This document shows, piece by piece, positions 1 through 10,591 of a DNA stretch of 64,000 nucleotides (its first letter is position 1; every line of letters starts with the position of its first letter). Source of the stretch: Promicromonospora iranensis. GTDB taxonomy: Bacteria > Actinomycetota > Actinomycetes > Actinomycetales > Cellulomonadaceae. The notes below the pieces were generated by a model. That model made no database searches. It saw only the letters and a program-made list of their open reading frames with translations, and was not told the origin of the DNA. The position numbers and the translations under genes were made by a program. The stretch lies in the NCBI RefSeq assembly GCF_028994805.1, contig NZ_JAJQQP010000010.1, positions 236,248 to 300,247 of the forward strand. The letters run 5' to 3'.

Positions 1-1164
1 CGTCCCGTTGCCGATCGAGACGAGCTCGACCTTGTGCTTCTGGCACAGCGCAGCCAGCGTGGCCAGGGACTCGTCCCACTTGTTGCGAGGTGCATGCGGG
101 TAGATCGTCGCGTGCTCCACGACCTTGCCCGTCTCGTCCACGACGGCGACCTTCACGCCCGTGCGCAGGCCCGGGTCCAGCGCCAGGGTCGGTCGTGTCC
201 CTGCCGGTGCCGCGAGCAGCAGGTCCCGAAGGTTCGACGCAAAGATTCGCACCGCCTCGTCCTCCGCCTCCGAGCGCAGCCGCAGCCGCACGTCGATGCC
301 GAGGTGCACGAGGATCTTCGTGCGCCAGGCCCAGCGGACGGTGTCGGCGAGCCAGCGGTCGGCGGGGCGCCCCTGGTTGGTGATGCCGAACTGGTGCGCG
401 ATCGTCGCCTCGTACGACGTGGGCACGCCGGCCTCGATGCCCTCCTCCGGCTCGATGGTCAGGTCCAGCACGTCCTCCTTCTCGCCCCGGAACAGGGCGA
501 GCACGCGGTGCGACGGCAGGCTGGACAGCGCCTCGGCGAAGTCGAAGTAGTCGGAGAACTTGGCGCCCTTGTCCTGGGCGCCGTCACGGACCGTGGACAG
601 CATGCGGCCGCGCTTCCAGAGCCGTTCGCGCAGCGTGCCGATCAGGTCGGCGTCCTCACCCATGCGCTCGACGAGGATCGCACGGGCGCCGGCGAGCGCC
701 GCGTCGGCGTCAGCCACGCCCTTGTCGGCGTCGACGTAGGGGCCGGCGGCCTCCGTCGGGTCGAGCGACGGGTCGTCGAGGAGCGCGAGGGCGAGCGGCT
801 CCAGGCCGGCCTCGCGTGCGATCTGCGCCTTGGTGCGCCGCTTCGGCTTGAAGGGCAGGTAGATGTCCTCCAGGCGGGACTTGGTCTCCGCCGACAAGAT
901 CTGGGCACGCAGCTCGTCCGTGAGCTTGCCCTGCTCCTCCACCGACGACAGGATCGCCGTGCGCCGTTCCTCCAGCTCGCGCAGGTACCGCAGCCGCTCC
1001 TCGAGCGTGCGCAGCTGCGCGTCGTCGAGCGTGCCCGTGACCTCCTTGCGGTAGCGGGCGATGAACGGCACGGTCGCGCCGCCGTCGAGCAGGTCGACGG
1101 CCGCCGTCACCTGCCCTTCCCGAACACCCAGCTCCTCGGCGATCCGCCGGTTGATGCTTGCCAC
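1..1164 (-). CDS. tex: Tex-family transcription accessory protein (3' end outside window)
   Basis: This is the N-terminal half (388 codons) of a Tex protein, an RNA-binding factor of the transcription machinery. The product opens with the GTG-encoded MASINRRIAEELG, followed by the helical tower with PFIARYRKEVTG near residues 35-46, then the helix-hairpin region with YLPFKPKRRTKAQIAREAGLEPLA. The YqgF-like fold is reached with TLALDPGLRTGVKVAVVDETG just before the window edge; the helix-hairpin-helix and S1 domains would lie beyond it. The GTG at 1164 has an AAGGG Shine-Dalgarno 5 nt upstream. It is divergent from the serpin gene. Family assignment is firm from the order of motifs. Confidence 0.93.
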   Translation of the reverse strand, partial: MASINRRIAEELGVREGQVTAAVDLLDGGATVPFIARYRKEVTGTLDDAQLRTLEERLRYLRELEERRTAILSSVEEQGKLTDELRAQILSAETKSRLEDIYLPFKPKRRTKAQIAREAGLEPLALALLDDPSLDPTEAAGPYVDADKGVADADAALAGARAILVERMGEDADLIGTLRERLWKRGRMLSTVRDGAQDKGAKFSDYFDFAEALSSLPSHRVLALFRGEKEDVLDLTIEPEEGIEAGVPTSYEATIAHQFGITNQGRPADRWLADTVRWAWRTKILVHLGIDVRLRLRSEAEDEAVRIFASNLRDLLLAAPAGTRPTLALDPGLRTGVKVAVVDETGKVVEHATIYPHAPRNKWDESLATLAALCQKHKVELVSIGNGT

Positions 1165-1319
1165 TTGTTCCCTTACGTCACGTCTGGAAGGTCGGGACAG
1201 ATTGTGCCTGGCACCACTGACACTTGTCGCCTCCTGCGGTGCGTGTCCGGATGCAAGGCCGAGGCTCGTCGCCACACAGACGGGTCAGACCCAGCGTCGG
1301 CACCACCGGAGGAGCCACA

Positions 1320-2624
1320 GTGCAGCGTCGCCACGCCGTCCCTCGCGTCACCCACCGCCGGACGACGGTGCTCACGGCGGTGGTCGCCGCAGCGGCCCTC
1401 GCCGTCACCGCCTGCTCCGGCCCCGACCTCGCCGAGGGCCTGGAACGGTCGGACGCGGCGCGCCACGTCGTCACGCTCGCCGACGCCTCCGCGAGCGCCG
1501 ACGCCGTCGCCGCGACCGAGCACCTGGGCCTGCTCGCGCTGCGCGTGAGCGCCGAGCCGGAGGAGAACGCCCTGGTCTCCCCCGCGTCGCTCGCCCTCGC
1601 CCTGGCGCTGCTCGCCGAAGGTGCCCGCGGCGAGACCGCGGACTCCCTGGACGCGGCGCTCGGCGCCTCCGGCGAGGACCGCACCTCCGCCTACAACGCG
1701 CTCCAGGGTGCGCTGGCGGCCCACGACGGCGACCCGGACGTGGTGCGGGACGACGACCTGCCCGACGAGCCGGTGCTGCACCTGGCGAACCAGGCGGTGC
1801 TGGACGACCAGCTCACGGTCGAGCAGGACTACCTCGACGCGCTCGCGTCCGCGTTCGGTGCCGGTGTCCAGCGCACCGACCTGAGCAGCGGCGAGGGCAC
1901 ACGGGTCCTGGACTCCTGGGTCGACCACCACACGGGTGGCCTGATCGAGGAGTCGGCCATCCAGCCCGACCCCTGGCTGCGCCTGGTGCTGCAGAACGCG
2001 GTCCTGCTCGCGGTGCGCTGGGAGACGCCGTTCCAGGAGCACGCCACGAGCGACGAGGACTTCACCGGGCCGGCCGGCACGCGGCCCACCGAGATGCTGC
2101 ACGGCGCGGAGTCCTGGGCCTACGCGGAGAGCGGCGGGTGGGCCGCCGTCCGGCTGCCCTATGTCGACGCGTTCCACGCGGACGTGCTCCTGCCCCCGGC
2201 CGGCACCGACCCGGCGGAGGTCTCGCCCGAGATCCTGACCACCCTCGTCGATGCCCTCGGTACGGCGGAACCGCGGACCGTCGCCCTCGCCATGCCGACC
2301 CTGGAGCTGAAGCCGCCCGCCCTGGACCTCGCCCCCGTGCTGGCGGAGGCCGGGCTGGGCGGCCTCTACGACGGCCCCGACCTGTCCGGCGTCACGACCA
2401 CGGAGCCGCTGCAGGTCAGCCAGGCGTTCCAGCAGGCCTCCCTGAGCCTGGACGAGGAGGGCACCGTCGCGGCCGCCGTGACCGAGATCGGCACCGAGAC
2501 CAGCGGCATGCCGGCCGAGCCGGAGATCCGGATGACCGTCGACCGTCCCTACCTGCTGCGGATCGCCCACACCGGCACGAGCCTCCCCCTGTTCCTGGCG
2601 GCCGTGCGCAGCCCGCAGCACTGA
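1320..2624 (+). CDS. Serpin-family lipoprotein (serine protease inhibitor)
   Basis: The 434-residue product is a serpin, a suicide protease inhibitor, tethered as a lipoprotein. The N-terminus has an arginine-rich n-region, a hydrophobic core and the lipobox LAVTAC, so the mature protein starts at the Cys. The serpin fold shows in NALVSPASLALALALLAEGARG, the QNAVLLAVRWETPF strand and the hinge EEGTVAAAVTEIG, close to the inhibitory consensus EEGTEAAAAT. The reactive loop then runs TETSGMPAEPEIRM before DRPYLLRI; P1 probably lies within SGMPA but cannot be fixed. The GTG was chosen because GGAGGAG sits 6 nt upstream; upstream in-frame sequence has no signal. Its target protease is unknown. Confidence 0.9.
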   Translation: MQRRHAVPRVTHRRTTVLTAVVAAAALAVTACSGPDLAEGLERSDAARHVVTLADASASADAVAATEHLGLLALRVSAEPEENALVSPASLALALALLAEGARGETADSLDAALGASGEDRTSAYNALQGALAAHDGDPDVVRDDDLPDEPVLHLANQAVLDDQLTVEQDYLDALASAFGAGVQRTDLSSGEGTRVLDSWVDHHTGGLIEESAIQPDPWLRLVLQNAVLLAVRWETPFQEHATSDEDFTGPAGTRPTEMLHGAESWAYAESGGWAAVRLPYVDAFHADVLLPPAGTDPAEVSPEILTTLVDALGTAEPRTVALAMPTLELKPPALDLAPVLAEAGLGGLYDGPDLSGVTTTEPLQVSQAFQQASLSLDEEGTVAAAVTEIGTETSGMPAEPEIRMTVDRPYLLRIAHTGTSLPLFLAAVRSPQH

Positions 2625-2677
2625 CCATTGACCGGAGCAACCCACCGCCAGTAGCGTGCGCAGCAAAACGGGTGAAA

Positions 2678-2691
2678 CCGCATTTATGCGG
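2678..2691. repeat. Short palindrome upstream of the OFA transporter
   Basis: CCGCAT-TT-ATGCGG is a perfect 6-bp inverted repeat lying 30 bp before the GTG of the MFS transporter. It is the AT-richest stretch of this intergenic region and could be an operator or part of the promoter. No regulator is assigned. Confidence 0.35.
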
Positions 2692-2721
2692 CCGGATCCC
2701 CCGAGCACGAGGAGGTGCTCC

Positions 2722-4119
2722 GTGGCGTTGTCGTTCCTCGACCGCGAGCACACGGTGGCCAGGCCCGGCTACAGCAGGTGGCTCATCCCGCCGGCGGCGC
2801 TCGCCATCCACCTGTGCATCGGCCAGGCGTATGCCACCAGCGTCTACAAGAACGCGCTGGTCACCCACTTCGAGTCGAGCCTGACGGCGATCGGCGTCAT
2901 CTTCTCCATCGCGATCGTCATGCTCGGCCTCTCGGCGGCGGTGCTGGGCACCTGGGTGGAACGCGTGGGGCCGCGTGCTGCGATGTTCGCGTCCGCGTGC
3001 CTCTGGGCCTCCGGGTTCCTGGTCGGGGCGCTCGGCATCGCGACGTCGCAGCTGTGGCTCGTCTACCTCGGCTACGGCGTCATCGGCGGGATCGGGCTCG
3101 GTATCGGCTACATCTCTCCCGTGTCGACCCTGATCAAGTGGTTCCCGGACCGGCCGGGCCTGGCCACCGGCATGGCGATCATGGGGTTCGGTGGCGGTGC
3201 GCTCGTCGCCTCGCCCCTGTCGCGGCAGCTCATGGCGTTCTACGACAGCGGCTACGACCCCGCCGACCCCACGTCCGTGGCGTCCGGCAGTTCCGTCACC
3301 TCGCTCTTCGTGACCCTCGGCACCGTGTACTTCCTCGTGATGATGCTCGGGGTGTTCACGGTGAAGGTCCCGCCGCCCGGCTGGTCACCCGCCGGTTTCG
3401 ACGCCGGCGCGGTGGCGGCCAAACCGATGGTGTCGACCGCGAACGTCTCGGCGGCCAACGCCATCAGGACCCCGCAGTTCTGGCTCCTGTGGACGGTCCT
3501 GTTCTGCAACGTGACCGCGGGCATCGGCATCCTCGAGCAGGCTGCCCCGATGATCCAGGACTTCTTCCGGGACGGCGACACCTCCTCCGTCGCGCCGACC
3601 ACGGCGGCCGGCTTCGTCGCGTTCCTGTCCCTGTTCAACATGGCGGGCCGCTTCGTGTGGTCGTCGACGTCGGACTACATCGGCCGCAGACCGACCTACA
3701 TCATGTACCTCGGCGTCGGGATGGTCCTCTACGTGCTGCTGGCCACGGTGGGGCACCTCTCCACGCTGGTCTTCGTGCTCGTCGCGGCAGTGATCCTCTC
3801 CTTCTACGGCGGTGGTTTCGCCACGGTCCCCGCCTACCTGCGCGACCTGTTCGGCACGTTCCAGGTCGGCGCCATCCACGGCCGCCTGCTCACCGCATGG
3901 TCCGCGGCGGGCATCGCCGGGCCGCTGATCATCAACGGGTTCCTCGACGCGCAGGGGACACCGGGCGAGCTGGTCGCGGCCGACTACCGGCCCGCGCTGT
4001 TCACCATGGTCGGCGTGCTCGCGCTGGGCTTCGTCGCCAACATCCTGGTCCGTCCCGTGGCCGAGCGGTTCCACGAGGCGCCGAGCCGCACCGATGCGTT
4101 CACCGAAGGAAAGGTGTGA
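2722..4119 (+). CDS. OFA-family MFS transporter (oxalate/formate antiporter type)
   Basis: A 465-residue integral membrane protein with about 12 helices, most like the oxalate/formate antiporter (OFA) branch of the major facilitator superfamily. Supporting features are IHLCIGQAYATSVY in helix 1, the GYGVIGGIGLGIGYISPVSTLIKWFPDRPG motif around helix 4, and NMAGRFVWSSTSDYIGRRPTYIMY in the second half. Substrates in the family are small monocarboxylates or dicarboxylates; the exact one is not readable. GTG 2722 was chosen over upstream ATG codons because GAGGAGG lies 6-7 nt before it and translation then begins just before the first helix. It is followed 2 bp later by a small partner gene, and a formate-dehydrogenase-type locus lies 4 kb away. 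Confidence 0.9.
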   Translation: MALSFLDREHTVARPGYSRWLIPPAALAIHLCIGQAYATSVYKNALVTHFESSLTAIGVIFSIAIVMLGLSAAVLGTWVERVGPRAAMFASACLWASGFLVGALGIATSQLWLVYLGYGVIGGIGLGIGYISPVSTLIKWFPDRPGLATGMAIMGFGGGALVASPLSRQLMAFYDSGYDPADPTSVASGSSVTSLFVTLGTVYFLVMMLGVFTVKVPPPGWSPAGFDAGAVAAKPMVSTANVSAANAIRTPQFWLLWTVLFCNVTAGIGILEQAAPMIQDFFRDGDTSSVAPTTAAGFVAFLSLFNMAGRFVWSSTSDYIGRRPTYIMYLGVGMVLYVLLATVGHLSTLVFVLVAAVILSFYGGGFATVPAYLRDLFGTFQVGAIHGRLLTAWSAAGIAGPLIINGFLDAQGTPGELVAADYRPALFTMVGVLALGFVANILVRPVAERFHEAPSRTDAFTEGKV

Positions 4120-4121
4120 CC

Positions 4122-4271
4122 ATGCCGGAGCAGACCACCGAGCAGCCGGCCCCGGAGCCGACGGCGAACCAGGTGCCGCGCCTGATCGTCACGTGGCTGG
4201 TCGTCACCGCCCCACTGGCCTACGGCTTGTTCCAGACGGTCAAGGGCGTCGTCCCGCTGTTCGCGGAGTGA
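4122..4271 (+). CDS. 49-residue single-span partner of the MFS transporter
   Basis: The product is MPEQTTEQPAPEPTANQ followed by one hydrophobic helix, RLIVTWLVVTAPLAYGLFQ, and a short polar end with VKGVVPLFAE. It begins 2 bp after the transporter stop and AAGGAAAGGTG upstream supplies the ribosome site. This matches the kind of small subunit found directly after OFA-type transporters in actinobacteria. Whether it is needed for transport is not shown by the sequence. Confidence 0.8.
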   Translation: MPEQTTEQPAPEPTANQVPRLIVTWLVVTAPLAYGLFQTVKGVVPLFAE

Positions 4272-4374
4272 CCACCTCGGCCCGGTTCGTGATGCGCCGC
4301 AGGGTGGAGTTTCGGCCTGCCCCGAAGCATTCACCCGGAGCCGAACGTCGTCGCGGGGGAGCCGCCCGGATCAC

Positions 4375-4380
4375 TAGATT
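4375..4380 (+). promoter_or_regulatory. Putative -10 element for the I36-like gene
   Basis: TAGATT is the only good -10 hexamer in the 178-bp gap between the OFA partner gene and the secreted inhibitor-like gene. It would give a 5' leader of roughly 60 nt carrying the Shine-Dalgarno. No clear -35 is visible. Confidence 0.35.
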
Positions 4381-4449
4381 CCGAGTGCCCCGCGAAAGAG
4401 CCCGGCACGGGGTCGGGCGAGGTGAGCGCGGGGCAGGACGGAAGATCCG

Positions 4450-4977
4450 ATGTCACTCCAGAAGCGCGCACTCGCCGCACTGTCGGGTGTGCTGATGGTG
4501 TTCCTCGTCGCTCTCGGGGGTATCCCGGCGGCACAGGCATCCGACGGCACTCCGGATGGCACCCGCGTCACCAGCGCGTCCGACGACGGACAGGGGCTGC
4601 GGGCGGCAGCCGCGGCACGTTCGGCGGGCTCCGACGCGGGGACGCTGGCCAACCCGGGCGTGTCTCCGGCGCCGGAGAACACGTTCTCCAACCGGACCTA
4701 CAGCCAGGCGATCAACCTGGTGAACACCTGCCCGAGCGGCCGCTTCTGCACGTACCAGCAGCAGGACAACGGCCAGTACCGGGTGTACGACTTCTACCGG
4801 TGCACCGACTACCAGCTCTCGAACTGGTTCGACAGCCGCATGGCGAAGAACAACCAGACCGGCGGCGTGACCGTCCGGTTGCTGGGATCGAACGGACAGC
4901 AGGTCGACACGGTCACGGCAGGCCAGTACAAGGCCGTGAACTGGAACCCGGTCTGGACCATCCGGCTCTGCGGCTGA
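4450..4977 (+). CDS. Secreted peptidase-inhibitor-I36-like protein
   Basis: The 175-residue product has a Sec signal peptide with a long hydrophobic core ending IPAAQA-S, so cleavage is expected near residue 30. A low-complexity linker follows. The C-terminal domain contains NTCPSGRFCTYQQ, FYRCTDYQL and a terminal IRLCG: four cysteines, enough for two disulfides. CPSG-x2-C is typical of the I36 peptidase inhibitor family described from Streptomyces. GGACGGAAG lies upstream of the ATG. The family call is reasonable but the similarity I can see is confined to the cysteine motif. Confidence 0.7.
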   Translation: MSLQKRALAALSGVLMVFLVALGGIPAAQASDGTPDGTRVTSASDDGQGLRAAAAARSAGSDAGTLANPGVSPAPENTFSNRTYSQAINLVNTCPSGRFCTYQQQDNGQYRVYDFYRCTDYQLSNWFDSRMAKNNQTGGVTVRLLGSNGQQVDTVTAGQYKAVNWNPVWTIRLCG

Positions 4978-4990
4978 CCGGCCGACGGAC

Positions 4991-5031
4991 GGCACGCCCC
5001 GTGCGCCGATGTCTGGCGCGCGGGGCGTGCC
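4991..5031. terminator. Bidirectional terminator hairpin
   Basis: A 17-bp stem with one G-U type mismatch (4991-5007 paired with 5015-5031) closes a 7-nt loop. It sits exactly between the convergent ends of the I36-like gene (4977) and the DUF5937-like regulator (5049), so it can serve both. Confidence 0.8.
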
Positions 5032-5048
5032 GCGCGCGCGCCCGCCCC

Positions 5049-6026
5049 TCAGGACGGCGAGCTGCTCAGCAGCCCGTAGCCCAGCGCGGTGAGCTCGTGC
5101 GAGGTCCGGTTGCCGCACCGGGTGGAGCGGATCAGACCGGCCCTGCGCAGCACGGTCGCATGCTCCGACGCGGAGGCCAGTGATGCTCCGAGCCGCCGGG
5201 CCAGTCCGGACGTCGTCGTCGGGCGCACGAGCGCCTGCAGCGCGGCGGCCCGCGTCCGGCCCAGCAGCCGGGCGAGCGGCGCCTGTGCGTCGGCTGCTGC
5301 CGGAGCACCGACGAGGCTCACGCCATGCTCGATCGGGAAGAGGAGCACCGGCTCGAGCTCCGGATCGGCAAAGGTCATGGGCTTGCGCCAGCAGAAGTAG
5401 GAGGGGACCAGCCGCAGCCCGCGTCCGGCCAGGTGGACGTCCCGGTCCACGGTCGGGTTGTCGATCAGCAGGACAGGAGCGTCCCAGACGACGGTCGGGT
5501 GCAGGGACGACAGCACTCCTTCCACGCCTCTCGCCGCGAGCACGCGAGCGCGGACCATGAGGTCGACGTCCACCGCGGCACGGATCCGGGTCCAGTACGG
5601 CTCGATCGCGTGGGAGTGGTACGCGGTCATCGTGGCGCCCAGACCGTCCACCGCCTTCACCAGGCCGTTCCGCAGGTCCGTCGCCCACGCCGACACCGGT
5701 TTCTGCGCGCTGAGGCGGTCCAGGTCGGTCCGCAGGCGGTCCCGGTGCGTGAAGAGGACGCCGTCCAGCCCGTCGACGAAGTCGGTCGTCCCGGCGGGCG
5801 GTGTCAGGAAGTCCGGCGAGTACCCGCGGGAAGGTGTCAGGTGCAGGTACGGCAGGGCGAGCCGAGGCAGGTCGGCGACCACCTGCGCGCGCCACGCTCC
5901 GAACGTCCGGGCACCATGGAGCTCGTTGACCAGGTGGGCGCTGAGCATGGTCTCCCACATCGGGTCGGGTCCGGACGCGATCCGGACCCGGGCCAGGTCG
6001 TCGGACGTGAAATGGAACCGGAGCAT
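5049..6026 (-). CDS. ArsR-type regulator with DUF5937-like N-terminal domain (copy 1)
   Basis: A 325-residue cytoplasmic regulator. It starts MLRFHFTSDDLARVRIA and ends in a winged helix: LLGRTRAAALQALVRPTTTSGLARRLGASLASASEHATVLRRAGLIRSTR, the ArsR/SmtB-type DNA-binding region. The long N-terminal part matches the architecture of DUF5937 regulators, whose ligand is unknown. ATG 6026 was chosen because GAGGGAGAAC stands directly before it; an open frame continues upstream without homologous sequence. The 245-bp gap to the next gene separates it from a divergent gene of the same architecture. Confidence 0.82.
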   Translation of the reverse strand: MLRFHFTSDDLARVRIASGPDPMWETMLSAHLVNELHGARTFGAWRAQVVADLPRLALPYLHLTPSRGYSPDFLTPPAGTTDFVDGLDGVLFTHRDRLRTDLDRLSAQKPVSAWATDLRNGLVKAVDGLGATMTAYHSHAIEPYWTRIRAAVDVDLMVRARVLAARGVEGVLSSLHPTVVWDAPVLLIDNPTVDRDVHLAGRGLRLVPSYFCWRKPMTFADPELEPVLLFPIEHGVSLVGAPAAADAQAPLARLLGRTRAAALQALVRPTTTSGLARRLGASLASASEHATVLRRAGLIRSTRCGNRTSHELTALGYGLLSSSPS

Positions 6027-6271
6027 GTTCTCCCTCACGTGGTGCGCATCGTCGCGTAGCCCTGCAGCAAGCAGGCGGGTGTCCTCTGAGTGAGAAGTGG
6101 TCTGGCGGGCGATCTTCGTACATGCGGCTTGGTGGCGCCTCAGAGCACGGAGCCCCGGAGCGGCCGGCGCCGTCGGCCACCAGCAGACCGCGGAGGGACA
6201 GGCACGGGCCATCGTTTCGGCCACCGTCGAATCGTCTTCCGGGTGGACCCGGAGCGGCACACACTGGTCCC

Positions 6272-7315
6272 GTGGCGATCCACATCACGATGACGACCGA
6301 CGTCCTGGCCCGGTCGCGCTTCGTCGTGTCGCCCGCGCACGAGGTCGTGAGCGCGGTCCGCCTGCGAGGCCGGCACCCGGCCCCGCATGCCCGCGCCTGG
6401 TACGAGCTCGCGGCGTGCCGGATGGACCGGGGCCTCCTCGCGGTCCTGGAGGCGCTGGTACCCGACGAGCACGACTACGTGTCCGACTTCCTCGCACCAC
6501 CGCCGGAGCCCGGAGACACCATCGCGCGCCAGGCCGCCCGGATCGCCGGGACGGACCCGGCGGTGGTGGACTACCACCTCGACATCGGGCTGCGGGGCCG
6601 CGCCGTCCGGCCCGGCGTCGCGGCCATGCACGGCGACGCGGCACGCTACGAACGCTGGCGCCGCCCCGTGCCGCCGGTCCTGGCGGAGCTCGTGGCGTGC
6701 GGGCCCGAGGTCGTCGCCAGGACGGCGGCCGAGGCGGTGCTGGCATTCTTCGAGGCAGGCGTGGCCTGCGACTGGCCGGACGTTGCCGCGCTGCTCGCCG
6801 AGGACATCCGGCGGCGCGGTGAACTGGTCGCCGCACGAGGCGCCGTCGCAGCCCTGACGAGCCTCGGGCCCGGGCTGACGTGGAACGGGGACGGCGTGAG
6901 CCTGGCGCGCCGCTTCGAGGGAACCGTGGGCTGGGCGCGCGAGGGGCTGCTCTTCGTCCCCGTCACCGCCCACGACGGGCCGGTGCGGTTCACCGCGGAG
7001 GAGCCGTACACGCCGATGCTCGTCTACCGCCCGGACGGGATCGCGCGGCTGTGGGAGCGACAGGTACCGCCGGACCCGGCGCCGGCCCTCGCCGAGCTGG
7101 TCGGCAGCACACGTGCGCAGCTGCTCATGGTGCTCGACGAGCCGCTGTCCACCCGCGATCTCAGCCGGCGCTACCACTGGTCGGAGCCGACGGTGTCGTA
7201 CCACCTGAAAGTCCTGGAGCGGTCCCGGCTGGTCGCGGCCGAGCGCCGCGGGAGGTGGGTGCTGTACCGGCAGACTCCGCTCGGGGAGCAGCTGCTCGGC
7301 CCGTGCGAGCCGTGA
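6272..7315 (+). CDS. ArsR-type regulator with DUF5937-like N-terminal domain (copy 2)
   Basis: A 347-residue protein with the same layout as its divergent neighbour: an N-terminal domain beginning DVLARSRFVVSPAHEVVSAV, and a C-terminal winged helix, STRAQLLMVLDEPLSTRDLSRRYHWSEPTVSYHLKVLERSRLVAAERRGRWVLYR. The recognition helix (SEPTVSYHLKVL) differs strongly from copy 1, so the two probably bind different sites. GTG 6272 has no Shine-Dalgarno; CACACT lies 6 nt upstream, the spacing of a leaderless start. ATG 6290 is an alternative. The target gene is not evident. Confidence 0.82.
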   Translation: MAIHITMTTDVLARSRFVVSPAHEVVSAVRLRGRHPAPHARAWYELAACRMDRGLLAVLEALVPDEHDYVSDFLAPPPEPGDTIARQAARIAGTDPAVVDYHLDIGLRGRAVRPGVAAMHGDAARYERWRRPVPPVLAELVACGPEVVARTAAEAVLAFFEAGVACDWPDVAALLAEDIRRRGELVAARGAVAALTSLGPGLTWNGDGVSLARRFEGTVGWAREGLLFVPVTAHDGPVRFTAEEPYTPMLVYRPDGIARLWERQVPPDPAPALAELVGSTRAQLLMVLDEPLSTRDLSRRYHWSEPTVSYHLKVLERSRLVAAERRGRWVLYRQTPLGEQLLGPCEP

Positions 7316-7353
7316 GGTGCGCAGCTTGTACGCGATCGGCACCGCCCGACGGA

Positions 7354-8166
7354 TCAGCGCAGCCGGTCCGCCCGCGAGTAGACGTTCATCGAGTCGCCGC
7401 GCACGAAGCCGAGCAGGGTCAGGCCGCACTCGTCGGCCAGGTCCACGGCGAGCGTGGACGGCGCCGAGATCGCGGACAGCACCGGGATCCCGGCTCGCGC
7501 CGCCTTCTGCACCAGCTCGAACGACGCCCGCCCGCTGACCTGGAGCACCGTCCCGGCGGCGGGCAGGGCGCCGTCGCGCAGCGCCGCACCGACCACCTTG
7601 TCGACGGCGTTGTGCCGGCCGACGTCCTCCCGGACGTACAGCGGCTCGCCGTCGGCGGTGAACAGCCCCGCCGCATGCAGGCCCCCAGTCCGGTCGAAGG
7701 CGCGCTGGCGCTCGCGCAGCAGGTCGGGCAGGGCGGCGATCACGTCCGCACCGACCGTCATCGGATCCGTGGCGACCGGCCAGCGCAGCCCGGCCCGGAC
7801 CTCGACCACGGTGTCCGACCCGCACACGCCGCACGCGCTCGTCGTCGCGAACGCCCGTGGCCGCGGGGGCTCGACGCCGCGCGCGAGCGCCACCTCGACG
7901 GTGTTGTCCTCGTCGGGGCACAGCCGCATCGCCACGACGTCCGCCGGCGCGGCCACCGCACCCTCCGAGACCAGCCAGCCGGCCACGAGGTCGAAGTCGT
8001 CGCCCGGGGTGCGCATCGTGAGGGTCAGCGCGCTGCTGCCCGGCGCCGGGCCGGGATCGACCAGCCGGACCATCAGCGGTTCCTCGACGGCGAGCGTGTC
8101 CGGACGTGCCGCACGTGCGCCCTCGCGGACGCGGACGACGCGCCGTCGATCGGTGACGACTCCCAT
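7354..8166 (-). CDS. fdhD: FdhD, formate dehydrogenase sulfurtransferase
   Basis: A 270-residue FdhD. This family moves sulfur from a cysteine desulfurase to the molybdenum cofactor of formate dehydrogenases. The catalytic CxxC is in TTSACGVCGSD (Cys112 and Cys115). Other family blocks are LTLTMRTPGDDFDLVAGWLVSEG, TGGLHAAGLF, YVREDVGRHNAVDKVVG and SGRASFELVQKAARAGIPVL. It diverges from the molybdoenzyme gene across 77 bp, which fits its role as that enzyme's maturation factor. The ATG has no Shine-Dalgarno; GAGACT lies 6 nt upstream, as in leaderless genes. Confidence 0.95.
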   Translation of the reverse strand: MGVVTDRRRVVRVREGARAARPDTLAVEEPLMVRLVDPGPAPGSSALTLTMRTPGDDFDLVAGWLVSEGAVAAPADVVAMRLCPDEDNTVEVALARGVEPPRPRAFATTSACGVCGSDTVVEVRAGLRWPVATDPMTVGADVIAALPDLLRERQRAFDRTGGLHAAGLFTADGEPLYVREDVGRHNAVDKVVGAALRDGALPAAGTVLQVSGRASFELVQKAARAGIPVLSAISAPSTLAVDLADECGLTLLGFVRGDSMNVYSRADRLR

Positions 8167-8243
8167 GCCGCCAGTCTCGCACCCGCACGGACCGAGATGT
8201 CCGGACTCTCCACACCGGGTGAAGTCCGGCGTAGGGTCGAGCC

Positions 8244-10568
<2,325 letters not shown>

Positions 10569-10591
10569 GACCGGGGCGCCGTGGCGTGCGG

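Noticed and set aside
34..1548. Long plus-strand frame over tex and the serpin start
   Set aside because: The minus-strand frame encodes a clear Tex protein, and the plus-strand translation is a low-complexity Arg/Leu/Ala shadow.
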